Positions 10,619 through 23,173 of a DNA stretch of 64,000 nucleotides are shown here, piece by piece. The stretch covers positions 47,301,098 through 47,365,097 of the forward strand of contig CM043962.1 in NCBI GenBank assembly GCA_014529385.2. The letters run 5' to 3'. Source of the stretch: Adiantum capillus-veneris (Eukaryota > Streptophyta > Polypodiopsida > Polypodiales > Pteridaceae). The position numbers and the translations under genes are program-made. Each line of letters starts with the position of its first letter. Within the stretch, counting starts at the first letter, position 1. Below the pieces are notes generated by a model. That model had not been told where the DNA came from. It ran no database searches and saw only the letters and a program-made list of their open reading frames with translations.

Positions 10619-11404
10619 TCAATGTGTAGTAGGCATAGACTGGAGCCACTTGAGGGCTTGGTGATCTGTGCTAACTGTGAACTCTCTACCATATAGAAAA
10701 TGCTTCCAATGCTTGAGAGAGTGAATGACTGTCAAAAGTTCTTTGTTATAAACGGAATAGTTGTTTTCTGCACTATTTAACTTCCGACTAAGGAATGCAA
10801 TTGGACGGCCATGCTGCTGAAGCACAACACCTATGGCGACATTGCTCGCATCCATCCATACCTCAAAGAGGTCATCCCAAGAGGCAAGGATAAGACACAA
10901 CGCTTCTGTCACTGGAACCTTGAGAGTTGCGAAAGCCTCAATGGTTGCCTTGGGCAAATCCACGCGCTGTCGGCGAGTCTTTACCCCTTTCAAAACTTCT
11001 GTCATGGATGTGGCAATGCATGTAAAATTCTCTATGTACGAACTATATGCTTGACATAAACCAAGAAAAGTACGCACATATGCAGTTTTGGGAAAATCCC
11101 AATTACGAACCTGTTCCACCTTTGCGGGATCTAGCTTGACGCCTTTTGCAAAAATTATATAACCCAGATAAGTAACTTCAGTGAGAAAAAACTCAGATTT
11201 CTTAGCTGCAATGTATAGCTGACACTCATCCAAATGGGTTAAAACCCTTTTTACATTCTTTTCACGTTGTTCCCACAATGTAGAAAAAATGAGAATATCA
11301 TCAAGAAAGATGAACACACACACGCCGACCATATCGTCAAAACGGCCTACCATAAGACGGTTAAATGTATCTACATCACCTGTCAATCCAAAAGGCATGA
11401 CCAC
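10619..11404 (-). pseudogene. Reverse transcriptase (palm/thumb) and RNase H, element A
   Basis: An open 261-residue stretch. MPFGLTGDVDTFNRLM is RT block 4 and FLDDILIFS is the catalytic YxDD box in its F-L-D-D gypsy form; TYLGYII lies in the thumb. RNase H follows, with DASNVAIGVVLQQHG (first Asp), FLSRKLNSAENNYSVYNKELLTVI (Glu) and STDHQALKWL (Asp). The part is almost complete, but the fingers of RT lie in other frames upstream. Confidence 0.92.
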
Positions 11405-11760
11405 ATACTTCCATGCCCTCGCTCTGTGCGAAAAGCGGTCTTGTAGATGTCGCCTTTGAATACCCTTACCTGATGGTATCCACTTTTGCGATCGACTTTA
11501 CTGAAAATCTTTGCCCTATTGAGCCTATTGAGGATATACTCAATGCGAGGCATCGGGAACTTGTTCTTGAATCTTGATGGTCATCTTGTTCAATGCCCTA
11601 TAATCAACACACAAACAAGACGAACCATCCTTGCGCACAAATAAGATAGGAGCAGCTAAAGGACTTACACTAGGACGTATGAATCCTTTGGCCCCACCAA
11701 CTCCATGAGTTGCCGCTCTAACTCTTCTTCTTGCGTCTTGTCCAAACGGTAGGGAGCCTT
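11405..11760 (-). pseudogene. Reverse transcriptase fingers, element A (frameshifted)
   Basis: Broken pieces read as the N-terminal RT blocks: a linker ([15 protein letters not shown]), then in other frames [35 protein letters not shown] and KGDIYKTAFRTERGH. FSKVDRKSGYHQ carries the first catalytic Asp of RT. Several frame changes and stops separate them from the block at 11404. Confidence 0.75.
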
Positions 11761-12557
11761 ACTGACTGGCTATGCCCCCTCCGTGAGTTCAATGCGATGG
11801 TCCCCTGGCCTCTCGGGAGGGAGACGGGGTGGAAGATCATCCTGCAAAAAGAGATGCTCATACTTGGTAAACAAAGCTGAATACCTGTCTGGAGCCTTAA
11901 TGCTCTGGGTAATTGGAGAGGCATAGATGAATGCCGCTTGTGCTCCTCTTCGTAATTTATGCTTCGTCTGCACATGAGAGGTAAAGAATGCAAACCCTCC
12001 TTACCATGTATGATCATGGGAGAATCACTTTTGGCATTTAGGGTGAGAGTATTGTCCGCCCAATCAATGAGAGGGTTATGCTCATGAAACCATCTAATGC
12101 CCAAAATCATATCACATCTTGAGAGAGGAGACACGACAAATTTTCTGCGGAAGGAAGCTTGTTGAATAGTGAATAACACATCAAGGCACTCTTGTGTAAT
12201 GAGAGAGCCCATACCGGGAGCGAAGCTCGACACCTCGAGAGGAGTTGTCTGGCTAACCTCTAGGCGAGCTCTCTCTACAAGAGGGACACCAATCACATCA
12301 TGTATACTGCCTGAATCAAACAATACGACAAAACGCTGACCCTTCACATGACCATAACATTTAAAGAGAGACTCATCAATGTGTGTGTTAGAAACATGTG
12401 GAGACTCAGATTGGTTCATTAAAGTGCTTGTTGTAGTTGTCAGTGCTTTGGGTTCTTTAGGTGGTAGTGTCTTAGGACAAGCCTTCTTAATATGACCCTT
12501 GATGTGACAGTGATAACATCGACCTTCCTTAGCATATATGACTTGTTCTTTTGGCAT
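11718..12557 (-). pseudogene. Zinc knuckle and aspartic protease, element A
   Basis: A 279-residue open frame. Residues 15-28 form a CCHC knuckle (CYHCHIKGHIKKAC). From about residue 70 comes a retropepsin domain: VVLFDSGSIHDVIG carries the catalytic Asp (DSGS, where DSGAT is usual), and DMILGIRWFHEHNPLIDW is the conserved second half. The last 60 residues run into the RT linker. Confidence 0.88.
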
Positions 12558-12778
12558 TATGTATCCTCCTATAATTCCTTGTGCGGCTTTTTCATATGGG
12601 GTTAGCTTAGGTTTAGCCTTGGATTCATTTTGAGAGTTCTTTTTCGAAGAATTAGAGGAAGATTGGCTAGAGGAGTTACTGTTCTTACCATTCTTACTGT
12701 TCTGTGGGTTCTAAGGAGTCTAGAGGTAGTGTGAGAAGACTTGTTCTCCTTAGGCTTTCCTTTGTTGTGCTTCATCTC

Positions 12779-14000
12779 CTATGCGAGTGTAATCGCTACC
12801 GCCTTGTTGAGATCCATTGGATCGAGTACTTCGACATCAAACTTGATATACTCGTCCAATCCAAAAAGGAATGCCTCTTTGTGCTCATAATCCGAATTGC
12901 GTAATTGGGTGCTGAGCTGCAAAATACGGTTAGAAACAGACATGACTGGCATACCATTTTGCTTGAGATTGCGCCAATCTTCTTTCAACTGCGCTAAGTA
13001 TTGAGATGGCCTAAACCGTGCCTTGAGTCGGCCCAATTGAAACAAAGGGGCACGTCTTCTTCGGCTTCCTCTAGGTGCGTGGCCAACTGCGTCTCTTGCC
13101 ATGCGTGATACCAATTAATGGCATCACCGGCAAGATACATGGCTGCCGTCAAAACTTTGCTATTTCCTGTTTTCTTAGTTGTCGCAAAGTAAGCATTAAA
13201 TTGATGCAACCAAGAATGAATAACATTAGCATCCATCTTACTGTCATACTTACTGAACGTCAACTTCTCAGTGAGTGGATTGTTGGAGTATCCGCATCTC
13301 GACTTGAGCTACCTGATGGATTGTCTACATCTTTGACCGGCTCAGACTTCGAGGTGAGTACCTGTAGGACCAACTCTTGCATGTGTTGATCTCTCTACGC
13401 CTCACGCTCTAAGTCAAAGGCTGTCGCCTTTCTTCGGCCGCTATGCGTTGAGCTTCGCGTGCTTGCTCACACTCAAGATCCATAGCCGCCCTTCTTTCTT
13501 CGGCTACCAAGCACGCTTTCTCACCCTCACGCTCACGCTCCAAGGCTGCCTTTCTTTCTTCGGCCGCCAAACGCGCATGCTCACGCTCGTGCTCCAAGGC
13601 TACCTATCTTTCTTCGCGCTTCGTGATCCAAGTTTGCCTTTCTTTCTTCGCGCTCGCGATCCAAGGCGGCGCATTGCGTCTCTTGTTGTAGCATCATGTC
13701 CATCATCAACTTCACCAAAGCCTCCATAGGATTTGGTGCAACCCGTGGCGTAGATGGGGAAGGGGGAGGATCGGAAAAAAATACCCCTGGTGGGAAAAAT
13801 TCTTCGTAACCACCTCCATGCTCATCACCTTTATGCAATGTATCCATTCCGCTTCGGGTGATGACCATGCACTGAGATCTTGAGTAGTTAAGTTTGCGAG
13901 GAACTTGGGTTCTTGAGGTTCTTGAGTTCTTGAGGTCCTTGAGGTCCTTGAGGTTCTGTAGCTTGCAATCGGTGTTTGAGAAGGCTTTTCTCTTACCCAA
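12779..14000 (-). pseudogene. gag of element A
   Basis: Three to four frames together give a gag. A start region (MVITRSGMDTLHKG near 13865) leads to a proline-rich segment. Next comes a long charged coiled coil of EREREGEKACLVAEERR-type repeats (13600-13410). The capsid domain follows at 13263-12779, with AINWYHAW, YLAQLKEDWRNLKQNG and EAFLFGLDEYIKFDVEVLDP. A frameshift near 13600, a stop near 13400 and a frame change near 13050 break it. The coiled coil contains a DNA-level repeat (TTTCTTCGGCCG-like words every 60-70 bp) that may have grown by slippage. Confidence 0.8.
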
Positions 14001-14289
14001 GCTCGACTCTTCCTTGCGGGCGCACCCCTTGGCGACCTTGCGCTCACACCAAAGTTGCTTTTTTCCACCTCACGTCAATTGGCCGGCCGCTAAGTGCACG
14101 GTCCGCTCTCAATGAGTGAATAGAGGAACAAGGGGAGGCGGCACAAGCCCTTCTTTCTTGGGTTACTTGTCACTCTACAAAAACACAATTAGGGAGCGAC
14201 ACGCCCAAGTAGACTTGGGTTACGTGCGATCGCAACAAGCAAAAAATTTCTTGTGGTTCTTTCCTTGAGTGATACAGAACACTACCAAA

Positions 14290-14301
14290 GCTCTGATACC
14301 A
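14290..14301 (-). other. Primer binding site of element A
   Basis: On the minus strand TGGTATCAGAGC, complementary to the 3' end of initiator tRNA-Met, one base from the 5' LTR edge at 14303. Confidence 0.88.
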
Positions 14302-14302
14302 A

Positions 14303-15457
14303 TGTAAGGTGCAGCGGAAGTGAATGTTGATATTGCTCAAGATGAGTGCTCTGAACTGTGCTCAACGGTTCCTTTTACTTATGGAAGGGAGAGCCTTCCG
14401 TTTCTTTAGTGAGAGAGTGCAATGATCACAACAAAGTGAATGCTACTGTGAATGAAGGTGCTAAGACTGAGAGAGAGAGAGAAGAATACGACACCAGACG
14501 GTTCTCAAACCCTCCTCCAAAGGTTCCCCTCTCTATGGCGAGAGAGGTCTACGCTATAGATTGCACAAATCTGGTACAATGGTCTAGATGCAATGAACTT
14601 GCCGATGATGTCGACGACAATGATGACAGCGACGAGGACGGGCTGAAAACTGGAAACGCTAGGGCTGAAATGCTGAAATCTGCAAAACGCCGACTTTTTG
14701 TTGATCTCTGACACTGTGTCGGCAAGGATGGTGATGGCGACGACGATGCGATGAAAACACAGATGCTGAAATTTGCGGACAACGGGCTGAATCTGAAAAC
14801 GCTGGCCGACTCGACGGTATGGCGAGGATCTGCTGTGGATAGGTGAGGTCTGCGAGGCTAGGAGCTGAATTTGCTGTGGCTAAGTGCTGAAATTGAAAAC
14901 GCTAAAGTTCTAGGGCTGATCTGACGTCGGAATCTGCAAACGCTAGGCTAGGTCTGCAAACTAAAAACTGCAAGCCTTGATCTGGTGTTGGTGAAAATGC
15001 TAGGCTGAATCTGCCGTGAAATCGCTAGGGAACTGCATTCCAAAACGCTGTGTGTTTTGTTGGCTGAAAACGCTAGGGCCTCCTGCCGGTCTTGTCGAGA
15101 AGGTGCACTACAAGTTGCTGGAACTTCTTCTGCCTCTTTTGCTGAGAACTGCTAGCGCTAGGTTTCTTTTATAGTAACCTAGCAAATTTGCCCTACTCAC
15201 TTTTCCAACAAAAGTCACTTACTAATAAATAAGTGAAAAATGTGTATTTTGGGAAAAATAGTTCTATACATTGTAAAATGCTCATAATGGGTATCATGCT
15301 GTGTGCAACCAGAGGATATGCAACTACTGTAAGTGCATGGACATGTATGGCCTGCACACAGGCTCTCAAAGGTGCCAAAACACTTCCTAAGCTGACCTGA
15401 ACCCTAGACCTGAGATAGCTTGTCCACATGCACATAGGGTTAGATGTGCACGTGACA
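14303..15457 (-). repeat. 5' LTR of element A
   Basis: A 1155-bp LTR that reads TGTCACG...CTTACA on the minus strand. It is the partner of the split LTR at 1081-9004. It carries the same degenerate AAAACGCT/CTGAATCTG words (14640-15080) and only a short GA run (14469-14483). Confidence 0.92.
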
Positions 15458-15462
15458 ATCGT

Positions 15463-17335
15463 GATCTTTGTAGTAACTAATTTGTTGTGAAATTCAAATT
15501 TTAGGTTAGATATATTTGAGAGAGAACTAAAGCTTTGAATTGTATCTGTTCTTGTCACTTGAATGTTGAATGTCGAGCAAGGGTCATGACTCGTTGGTAT
15601 TTACTATTCATATGAAAGCCTCAGACTATCAAATGTTTAGTTGTGGCAGCCTCTGGTTTGTAGAACTGTGAACTAACATCCTTGGAGCGATAGTTATGAA
15701 TTTTTTGTGAAGTACGGACAATATTGTAGGTTTTTGGCTTTGAAAAAAAACATAGGAATTTTACGTACCTAACAACTCAATCCATTTGGTACTATGTGCA
15801 GGATGGACTGAATACGTATTGTACCTTACATAATGTACCACTTTGTTGCAACTCATAAGTAGTGAGACCAAGTTGATGAAGAAGCAACCATGGACACCCC
15901 AGCAACACTGGTCATGTTGGATATACTTCAGATTACTACCTCCAACTTTGTACCTTAGAAGAATGCCATCTTGAGCATCGGTTGCCTTGTAGAAAACTTA
16001 ACTGTAGACCACACTACATCCAAGAATCTCCATTCGTTATTTGTGAATACATCATGTCCAAATACTCCTAGATAATGAACTTTGAAACACATCCTGCCCA
16101 TAATTCGGTCAACAACAAAGGATTGGTGCACTCATGCATAGTGTTTTAGATACGTCTGATTGGTTCCTTGCCAATGCATGTGCTTTGAACTCCAACCCAC
16201 AGGTAACTTGAACTCCAACACAAGGGTCCAAATTATTTATAGGAAGCACTGCTTGCCTCTCTCTGCCACTCACAAGTCCCTCTTTGACTTAAGTTAGTGG
16301 CGGTAATGGCCTCATGACTATAAATCTTGCATCGTGGCCATTGTGGTCGCCACCATGTGTGCCATGCTGATCTCCTTTGTCAAGTCTTTATCACCGTTAT
16401 CTTTGTCCAGCTTGCCTTTGCCTTTGTCTTTTTGTGAGTTCCTCTTTGTCTTTGGCTTCAAACTCCCGAGCCAAACAAAGCATCGTGTCACATTTATAGC
16501 AATGATTGTCGGACCTCGTGAGCGAGGCAGGTAACTGACCATTGGTTATTTCGTCCTTGTCAAGCTTGCCTTTGTCTTTGTCCTCTAGCAAACTCGTGCA
16601 TTTGCTTTTGGCTTCAAAATCCCGAGCCAAACAAATTGACGGCTTCCTTGAGAACGTCGCCCACGCATAGGCCGCTAATTGGGAACTGGTCCATCCACTT
16701 TTCATAGCCGATGGTTGGTGTTGGTTTATCTTTATAGTTGTCGAGGGTTCATGGGAACATCTGTTGGCTTTACCATTGGCTTGGACTTCGATATTATAAT
16801 TGCTAGACTTTTCAAATTGCAAGCACAAGTACAAGCACAACCTCAAAACAGGCCACTTGGGGCAACATCGTAAAATGCTTTTAAAAGCTTTGCTTTCATG
16901 AGCTCTCCACACCATGTTATTAAAAACAGGTCGTCGGTTCCTATGCTTCAAAACATTGTACAAAATGTAGTCCTAGAGGAAGTCGTCATGTCGTCGTTGA
17001 GGCGAGCATTTCGAAATGCTATCCAAAAAACTGATGTTGTGTAGGGACGTTGCATAACCCCAATGCTTGCGCTATCGGCGTCTCAAAACGCCTACTATCT
17101 CCACGGTGCCGACTCCCCTTGCCCTAGTGTTTTTGAATGCATGGTACAAAGATTGCCCCCCTTCCTCTTTGTCGCCCACGATTGCCAACGCCCAAATTCG
17201 GCTAGCGTTTTAAAACGCCGTCGTTGTTGCCAAGAGGGCCAAAAGCCGCACCACCTTGCCGATGGAAAAACGCTAGTTTCTTGATTCTTGCATTTCAAAA
17301 CGTCATTGTTGGCACAAGTACGCCTTGAGGCTTTT
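15463..17335 (-). pseudogene. Retroelement debris with a gag-like, zinc-knuckle-like repeat
   Basis: Most of the stretch has no gene. From 16963 to 16397 a minus-strand open frame of 188 residues contains a duplicated segment: LARDFEAKSK...KDKGKLDKD and LAREFEAKDKE...KRQRQRQAGQ, the second just after CYKCDTM. C-x2-C followed by LARDFEAK looks like an eroded retroviral zinc knuckle (the usual form has H and C where L and F stand). It may be the gag of element F, whose primer site lies at 19092 on the same strand beyond the solo LTR. From 16850 to 17330 the DNA repeats CAAAACG/CGTTTT words like those in the LTR of A. Confidence 0.35.
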
Positions 17336-19001
17336 TGTTGCTAAATTGGCTTTATTTGACAAAAAAATAATTTTGAATGAATTATTGGATTTATAAGTGA
17401 GAGGGTTTTCTCGCTTGGAACACCAAGAAAATAATTCTAAATGAATTATTGGAATTTTAAGTGAGAGGGTTTTTCTCACTTGAGACATCCGAGTACAGAG
17501 TATCCCTAGTGTGTCATTCAAAGTAGTGACAGGAGCACTGTGAAAGGGAATATCTGTAAGGCCACCAGGATCGGGTACTTCTGATGCGTCACAACGGATG
17601 GGTGACAGGTAGCATCAGTAAGAAGTATCCGACCATCCGGGAACGGACATCTTTGATGCGTCATAGGATGGGTGACATAGAGCATCGTGAAGGGGATTGT
17701 ACCGTAAGTTCGGTAGGAAAGGACTAGGTGATGGGTATTCCTGATGCGTCACAAGGTGGGTGATGGGTGACAGGGAGCATCAGTAAGAAGTATCCGACCA
17801 TCCGGGAACGGACATCTCTGATGCATCATAGGATGGGTGACATAGAGCATTGTGAAGGGGATTGTACCGTAAGTTCGGTAGGAAAGGACTAGGTGATGGG
17901 TATTCCTGATGCGTCACAAGGTGGGTGATGGGTGCATCGGAAAGGGGATATCCATAGTTGAGAGGAAATTCGAACTGGAAAAGAGGAATACGCGTATAGA
18001 CGCAAGCACAAGAATAAAGATTGGTTCTGAGAAGCTTTTCTTAAAAAGCGGAATATTTTAACGAGTTTTCCAGGAAGAGCAAACGCTTTCCCGCGAGGAA
18101 TCTATGTATGCATTGCATTTGTGCATGTGGTTGCATCCAGGGATGCCTGGGAAGTGTTGTGAAAGGCATTGTTTTTAACTTATAAGGTTTTATTGAGTTT
18201 TTGGGCAGGTTCAGACCAATTTTAAAATATGTCGACCGTCCACTTAATAAGTGGGCAGTCACTTAGAAAATAAAGCAACAAAACTAGCCAACGAATTCTC
18301 TCTCCCTATTTCGGATAAAACAGAAAAAAAATTTTGAAAAAAAAAAACGGCCGCAATCTCTTCGCGAGCCGCTATTCGTGCCGTGGTGAAGGAGCTATAA
18401 AAGCACCACATGCCCTCACTGAAAAGAGGTTACCAACGTCAGCAAGAGAAGGCTCTGCCGCAAGATAACGCAAGAGATCGCGGGACTACGAAGCACGGAA
18501 GTCGCTTTTCCCACGCAAGAGCGACAGGTATCTATTGTGGATTCGCCATACGAATTGTTGTGGCGTGTTTGCGTGTGTTTGCAAGTACTTCATCGCGAAG
18601 GAGAAGCAAGAAGGCTTTGGCGTAAGCTTGGGAATTCCGGGAACGGAATTCGGAAATTGTCTGCGGAGTCTCGACTCCGAGTACAAACGGAAAAAGGATT
18701 GAGAGCTCGTCTCTCGGATTTCCCTTACGGGAAGGAACGACCATTGAGTAAGAGAATTAGAACGGAGGGGTTTTCTCCGGTTCTTGTGCTTGTAAAAAGA
18801 TTCTCCCTAATAAAGGATTCTCTTTAAGGGGGGGGGACCAGCCCATCTTCTTGTCCCCAGTACTGTGTCGATCTTCTCACTCTCTCTCTCTCTCTCTCTC
18901 TATCTATTTATTTCTCTCTATATCCTTTGGCTTCAATATTAAGTGATAAATTCTATTTATCCGAGTATATTTTATATTGTTATGCGCTCCCGTTTGTGAC
19001 A
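17336..19001 (+). repeat. Solo LTR of the element B family
   Basis: A 1666-bp LTR (TGTTGC...TGTGACA) with no interior or partner. The flanks CTTTT (17331-17335) and CTTTC (19002-19006) fit a 5-bp duplication with one change. It keeps the stem-loop units, TATAAAAG (18396) and the TC array near 18870-18900. Solo LTRs form when the two LTRs of one element recombine. Part of U3 is duplicated (17600-17930), and other parts are shorter than in B. Confidence 0.88.
17600..17930 (+). repeat. 165-bp tandem duplication inside the solo LTR
   Basis: The unit beginning GGGTGACAGG at 17600 recurs at 17765 with few changes, doubling the stem-loop segment. Element B itself does not have it. Confidence 0.85.
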
Positions 19002-19091
19002 CTTTCCTCTTAGTCCTCATTGCTATTTAAAAAAAAAACGTCACTCTTGTTCCTATTCTCACTGTGGCTTCCCGAGACCAACGAGCTTAAA

Positions 19092-19103
19092 GCTTTGATA
19101 CCA
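19092..19103 (-). other. Primer binding site of element F
   Basis: On the minus strand TGGTATCAAAGC, an initiator-tRNA-Met site with one change, touching the LTR edge at 19104. Only about 90 bp of leader remain before the solo LTR at 19001. Confidence 0.65.
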
Positions 19104-19832
19104 TGTCAGAGTTGACGACAATGCGGAAGCAACGAGCGTAGAGCAACGGGAAGAATACACGAGAGAGAGAAGAAGAAGAAGAAGAAGAAGAAGAAGAAGA
19201 AGAAGAAGAGAGTTTTAACGTCGTAGGAAACCATCCCAAGAGACCTTAAAGATCTAGCCGACGAGGAGAGTTGTACTCAAGACATGTTATTCAAGCGGGA
19301 AATGGCATAACCAATCTACCACAGTTGGGTGATAGAAAGGTTATACCATTTTCCTCTTTTTATTAGCACTCACACACATCCACACACACCCAAGAAGAAG
19401 AGAGTTTTAACGTCGTAGAAAACTATCCCAAGAGACCTTAAACATCTAGCCGACGAGGAGAGTTGAACTCAAGACCTGTTATTCAAGAGGGAAATGGCAT
19501 AACCAATCTACCACAGTTGGGTGATAGAAAGGTTATACCATTTTCCTCTTTTTATTAGCACTCACACACATCCACACACACCCAAGAAGAAGAGAGTTTT
19601 AACGTCGTAGAAAACTATCCCAAGAGACCTTAAACATCTAGCTGACGAGGAGAGTTGAACTCAAGACTTGTTATTCAAGAGGGAAATGGCATAACCAATC
19701 TACCACAGTTGGGTGATAGAAAGGTTATACCATTTTCCTCTTTTTATTAGCGCGTGCACACACACACACCCGAGAAGAAGAGAGTTTTAACGTCCGTAGG
19801 AAACTCTCCCAGGAGACCTTAAAGATCTACCC

Positions 19833-20070
<238 letters not shown>

Positions 20071-20480
20071 CATCCCAAGAGACCTTAAAGATCTAGCCGA
20101 CGAGGAGAGTTAAACTCAAGACATGTTATTCAAGCGGGAAATGGCATAACCAATCTACCACAATTGGGTGATAGAAAGGTTATACCATTTTCCTCTTTTT
20201 ATTAGCACTCACACACATCCACACACATCCAAGAAGAAGAGAGTTTTAAAGTCGTAGAAAACTATCCCAAGAGACCTTAAACATCTAGCCGACGAGGAGA
20301 GTTGAACTCAAGACCTGTTATTCAAGAGGGAAGTGGAATAACCAATCTACCACAGTTGGGTGATAGAAAGGTTATACCATTTTCCTCTTTTTATTAGCGC
20401 GCGCGCACACACACACACCCGAGAAGAAGAGAGTTTTAACGTCCGTAGGAAACTATCCCAAGAGACCTTAAAGATCAATG

Positions 20481-20512
<32 letters not shown>

Positions 20513-20515
<3 letters not shown>

Positions 20516-20580
20516 GAAATGAAATGTTATATTAACGTCTTCAAAAGGCCATAATGACCTATGAGACCCGAAAGTTACAA
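20513..20580 (-). promoter_or_regulatory. Conserved LINE 3' end with pentamer tail
   Basis: On the minus strand the element ends GGTCTCATAGGTCATTATGG, CCTTTTGAAGACGTTAATAT, then (CATTT)n and the TC array. The same block ends six other LINE pieces in the window (25515, 26246, 30970, 37741, 39191 and 42767). It is probably what the reverse transcriptase recognises on its RNA. Confidence 0.75.
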
Positions 20581-20726
20581 AGTGGTGGATCTGATACAAA
20601 GTCAGAGTAACAAAATAACCTAACAACAGTACAAAACAAAGATATATACTATGGGGTCCTAAGTTGATCAATGTGAACCAAGCAAAAGACCAAGCAAAAA
20701 ATGGGTGGCTTGTTGGGATAGCTGAA

Positions 20727-23142
20727 TCACAAGAGATCTAGCATCGGTCGTTGGCGAATCTCATCAATTTCCTCCATGGTTAGTAGTCTGACCGGGCGTC
20801 GTGCATGTCTGGCCAGCATGCTCCGAATTTTCTGTCGTAGCCTTCGTCGATGCTGTGTAGTTCTTCGCAGTCGCGGGCGCCTAGATTTCTCCAGTTCAAT
20901 CGCTCGATCAATCAGTGTGCCTCTGGTATGAGACGAGGGGGAGCTCTGCTGTGGGAGTGGCTCTTGCGGCTGTCCCGTGTCTGCTCTGAAGAAGTCTGTG
21001 ATCTGTCTTTGAGACTGGCTAGCCTCGCCATTCATCAGGCTATCTCTGTGTCTGCGCAGCTCGAGCAAGAACAAACCCAGACATCTTTGATCTTCGTATC
21101 CCATGACTCTTGAGAGTGGTCCAAAACCTTCTCTGAACAAGCAATGGAAGCGGCCTCGTATCTCGTAGTAGAAGGGGCAGCGACATGTATAGTGTAGCTC
21201 TGTCTCAGGTTCCATGTTACACAAGGGGCATGTCCTGTCCTCTGCTGGTACTCCGCTGTATCTCCCCGTCTCAATCCGCAACTAGTGAGAAGATGTGCGT
21301 AACTAGCCAATAGCACATCGTATCCCATGAGACAAGTGGGTATCCATGTATCTGGGTCTCACCACAAAACCATCTTCCGTAAGCTGGAGAAGGTGGTCTT
21401 TGTAAAAAGCCATCTTCGTGCCCAATTCCTATGCTGGTTGTATCCATGTCCTTCTGGTGTCTAGCTGGGTCAGGTCTTGGCGTATGAGCTTGGTGATCTC
21501 TGACTGTGTAATGGTGAGAGATGGTGCATCCAATGAGTAATGGAATGGTGGCAACCGGTCTATGGTGAACCCATGTGCCTGAAACCATGATGTCATCTCC
21601 CCATACCAGCATGTTGTATCTCCTTGTATGGCTAACTGTCGAGAGGCTTCAAGTGCTATGCGAGCATATCTGTCTCGAGGAAGTGCCCATGTGCGGTTTA
21701 TGAAGGAGACTGATCTGGTGAGCGCCTCCACCACAAGTGGGGGGGCCGCTAGCTCTGCTCGGATAATGGCGCGTGGTACTGATGCCTTGGCTCTAATGAG
21801 CCGCAAGATCATAGAGACGAGAGGTTTCTCCATGTTCCCCCATCCGTCTAAGCGACCCCTCCTCCCGTGGTGATCCAGTGAAGGTCCCCATATCTCGGTT
21901 CCATAGAGCAATGCTGAAGCCACCAAGGTGTCAAAGAGCCAGAGCTTCGTCCGGGGCTCCTCAAACTGAACCTGCGAACACATCCTCTCCAATCTACCCA
22001 ATGCTGCGTGGGCTCTAGTAAGTCTGGTTTCTGCTGCTCTTCTGAGTGAGAATGTAGGTCCGCTAAAAACCACTCCAAGGTAAGTGTAAGCGTCTGTGTA
22101 CTCCACAGTCTCCTGGCCGTATGTGAGTGTGGGTGCTGACCTCCTGATCCACTGTGGGGTGGTATTAAACACCATAACCTTGGTTTTACCTAGGTTGACA
22201 GACAAACCACTTTCGTGGGCAAACGTATGCAGAGCATCCAATTGACGTTGCATTCCCTCCGGAGATTCGGAGATCAACACTATGTCATCAGCATATAACA
22301 AAAGTGGAATCCATGTCCCTGCCAACTGAGCACCTTTATCCCCATCGCTGTCAATGTAGTCAAAAATCTCATCCACATACATACCGAAAAGAGTGGGAGA
22401 GAGCGGGCAGCCTTGCTTCACCCCAATAGTGGAGTGAACCGGTGTAGAAAGTCCCTCCGGGGTGCGTACATGCCCTACTATTGATCTGTACAATGCCATG
22501 ATGCCCCAAATGAGTTCTGTGGGTACTCCCATTTCCTGTAATCTGCGCATCAATCTAGCTCTGGGTACCGTGTCGAAAGCTTTGCGGAAGTCCACAAAGC
22601 TACAATAGATCCGTCTCCCATGAGATCTGCCTTCCTTGATGATGGCCCTGAGTGTTAGGATATGGTCAAGAGTAGAGAAGCCTCTCCTGAATCCTGCCTG
22701 CCCAGTTGCACGTATTCCTTCCCTCTCTGCCCATCTACTCAGCTGTTGCTCAAGAATGGATGCATACAACCGTGCCAGTGTGTGCCCAATCATAATAGTG
22801 CGATAATTCCCAGGCTCCATGGGGTCTCCTGATTTGAAGATAGGTACGATTGTAGATAGGCTCCAAGTGTCCGGTAGGCCCTCACACATGGCACGGTTAA
22901 ACATAACTACTAGAAGCTCTGCTAGTAGGTCTTTGGCATGCATGAAATGCTCAGCTACTAGGCCCTCATGATCATATGCTCTCCCAGTCTTCATCCTGTC
23001 AATGGCTTTCTTCACCATCTCAGCAGTGAAAAAGACACATGTACGTGGGCATCGGTCGGGGGGGTTGGGGAGGGGCGGCTGTCCAGGTACTGTGTACAAA
23101 GATGATGCGTACTGACCCCAGGTCTCTGTGGAGGAAATAGCA

Positions 23143-23173
<31 letters not shown>

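Larger units (their letters stand above)
1076..15462 (-). mobile_element. Element A: Ty3/gypsy chromovirus-type LTR retrotransposon, split by element B
   Basis: The element reads on the minus strand. The 5-bp duplication ATCGT lies at 1076-1080 and 15458-15462, and both LTRs start TG and end CA. The right LTR (14303-15457) is the 5' LTR and is followed by a tRNA-iMet-type primer site; the left LTR (1081-1905 plus 8705-9004) is preceded by a polypurine tract. Between them, in minus-strand order, lie gag, zinc knuckle, protease, reverse transcriptase, RNase H, integrase and a chromodomain. This order and the chromodomain place it in the Ty3/gypsy chromovirus group. Without element B it is about 7.6 kb. 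All coding parts carry stops or frameshifts, so it is defective. Short stretches of the two LTRs compared by eye differ at about 5-6% of positions. Confidence 0.93.

Noticed and set aside
16334..16534. Plus-strand Leu/Ser-rich frame resembling a signal peptide
   Set aside because: Antisense of the Lys/Asp-rich gag-like repeat on the minus strand.
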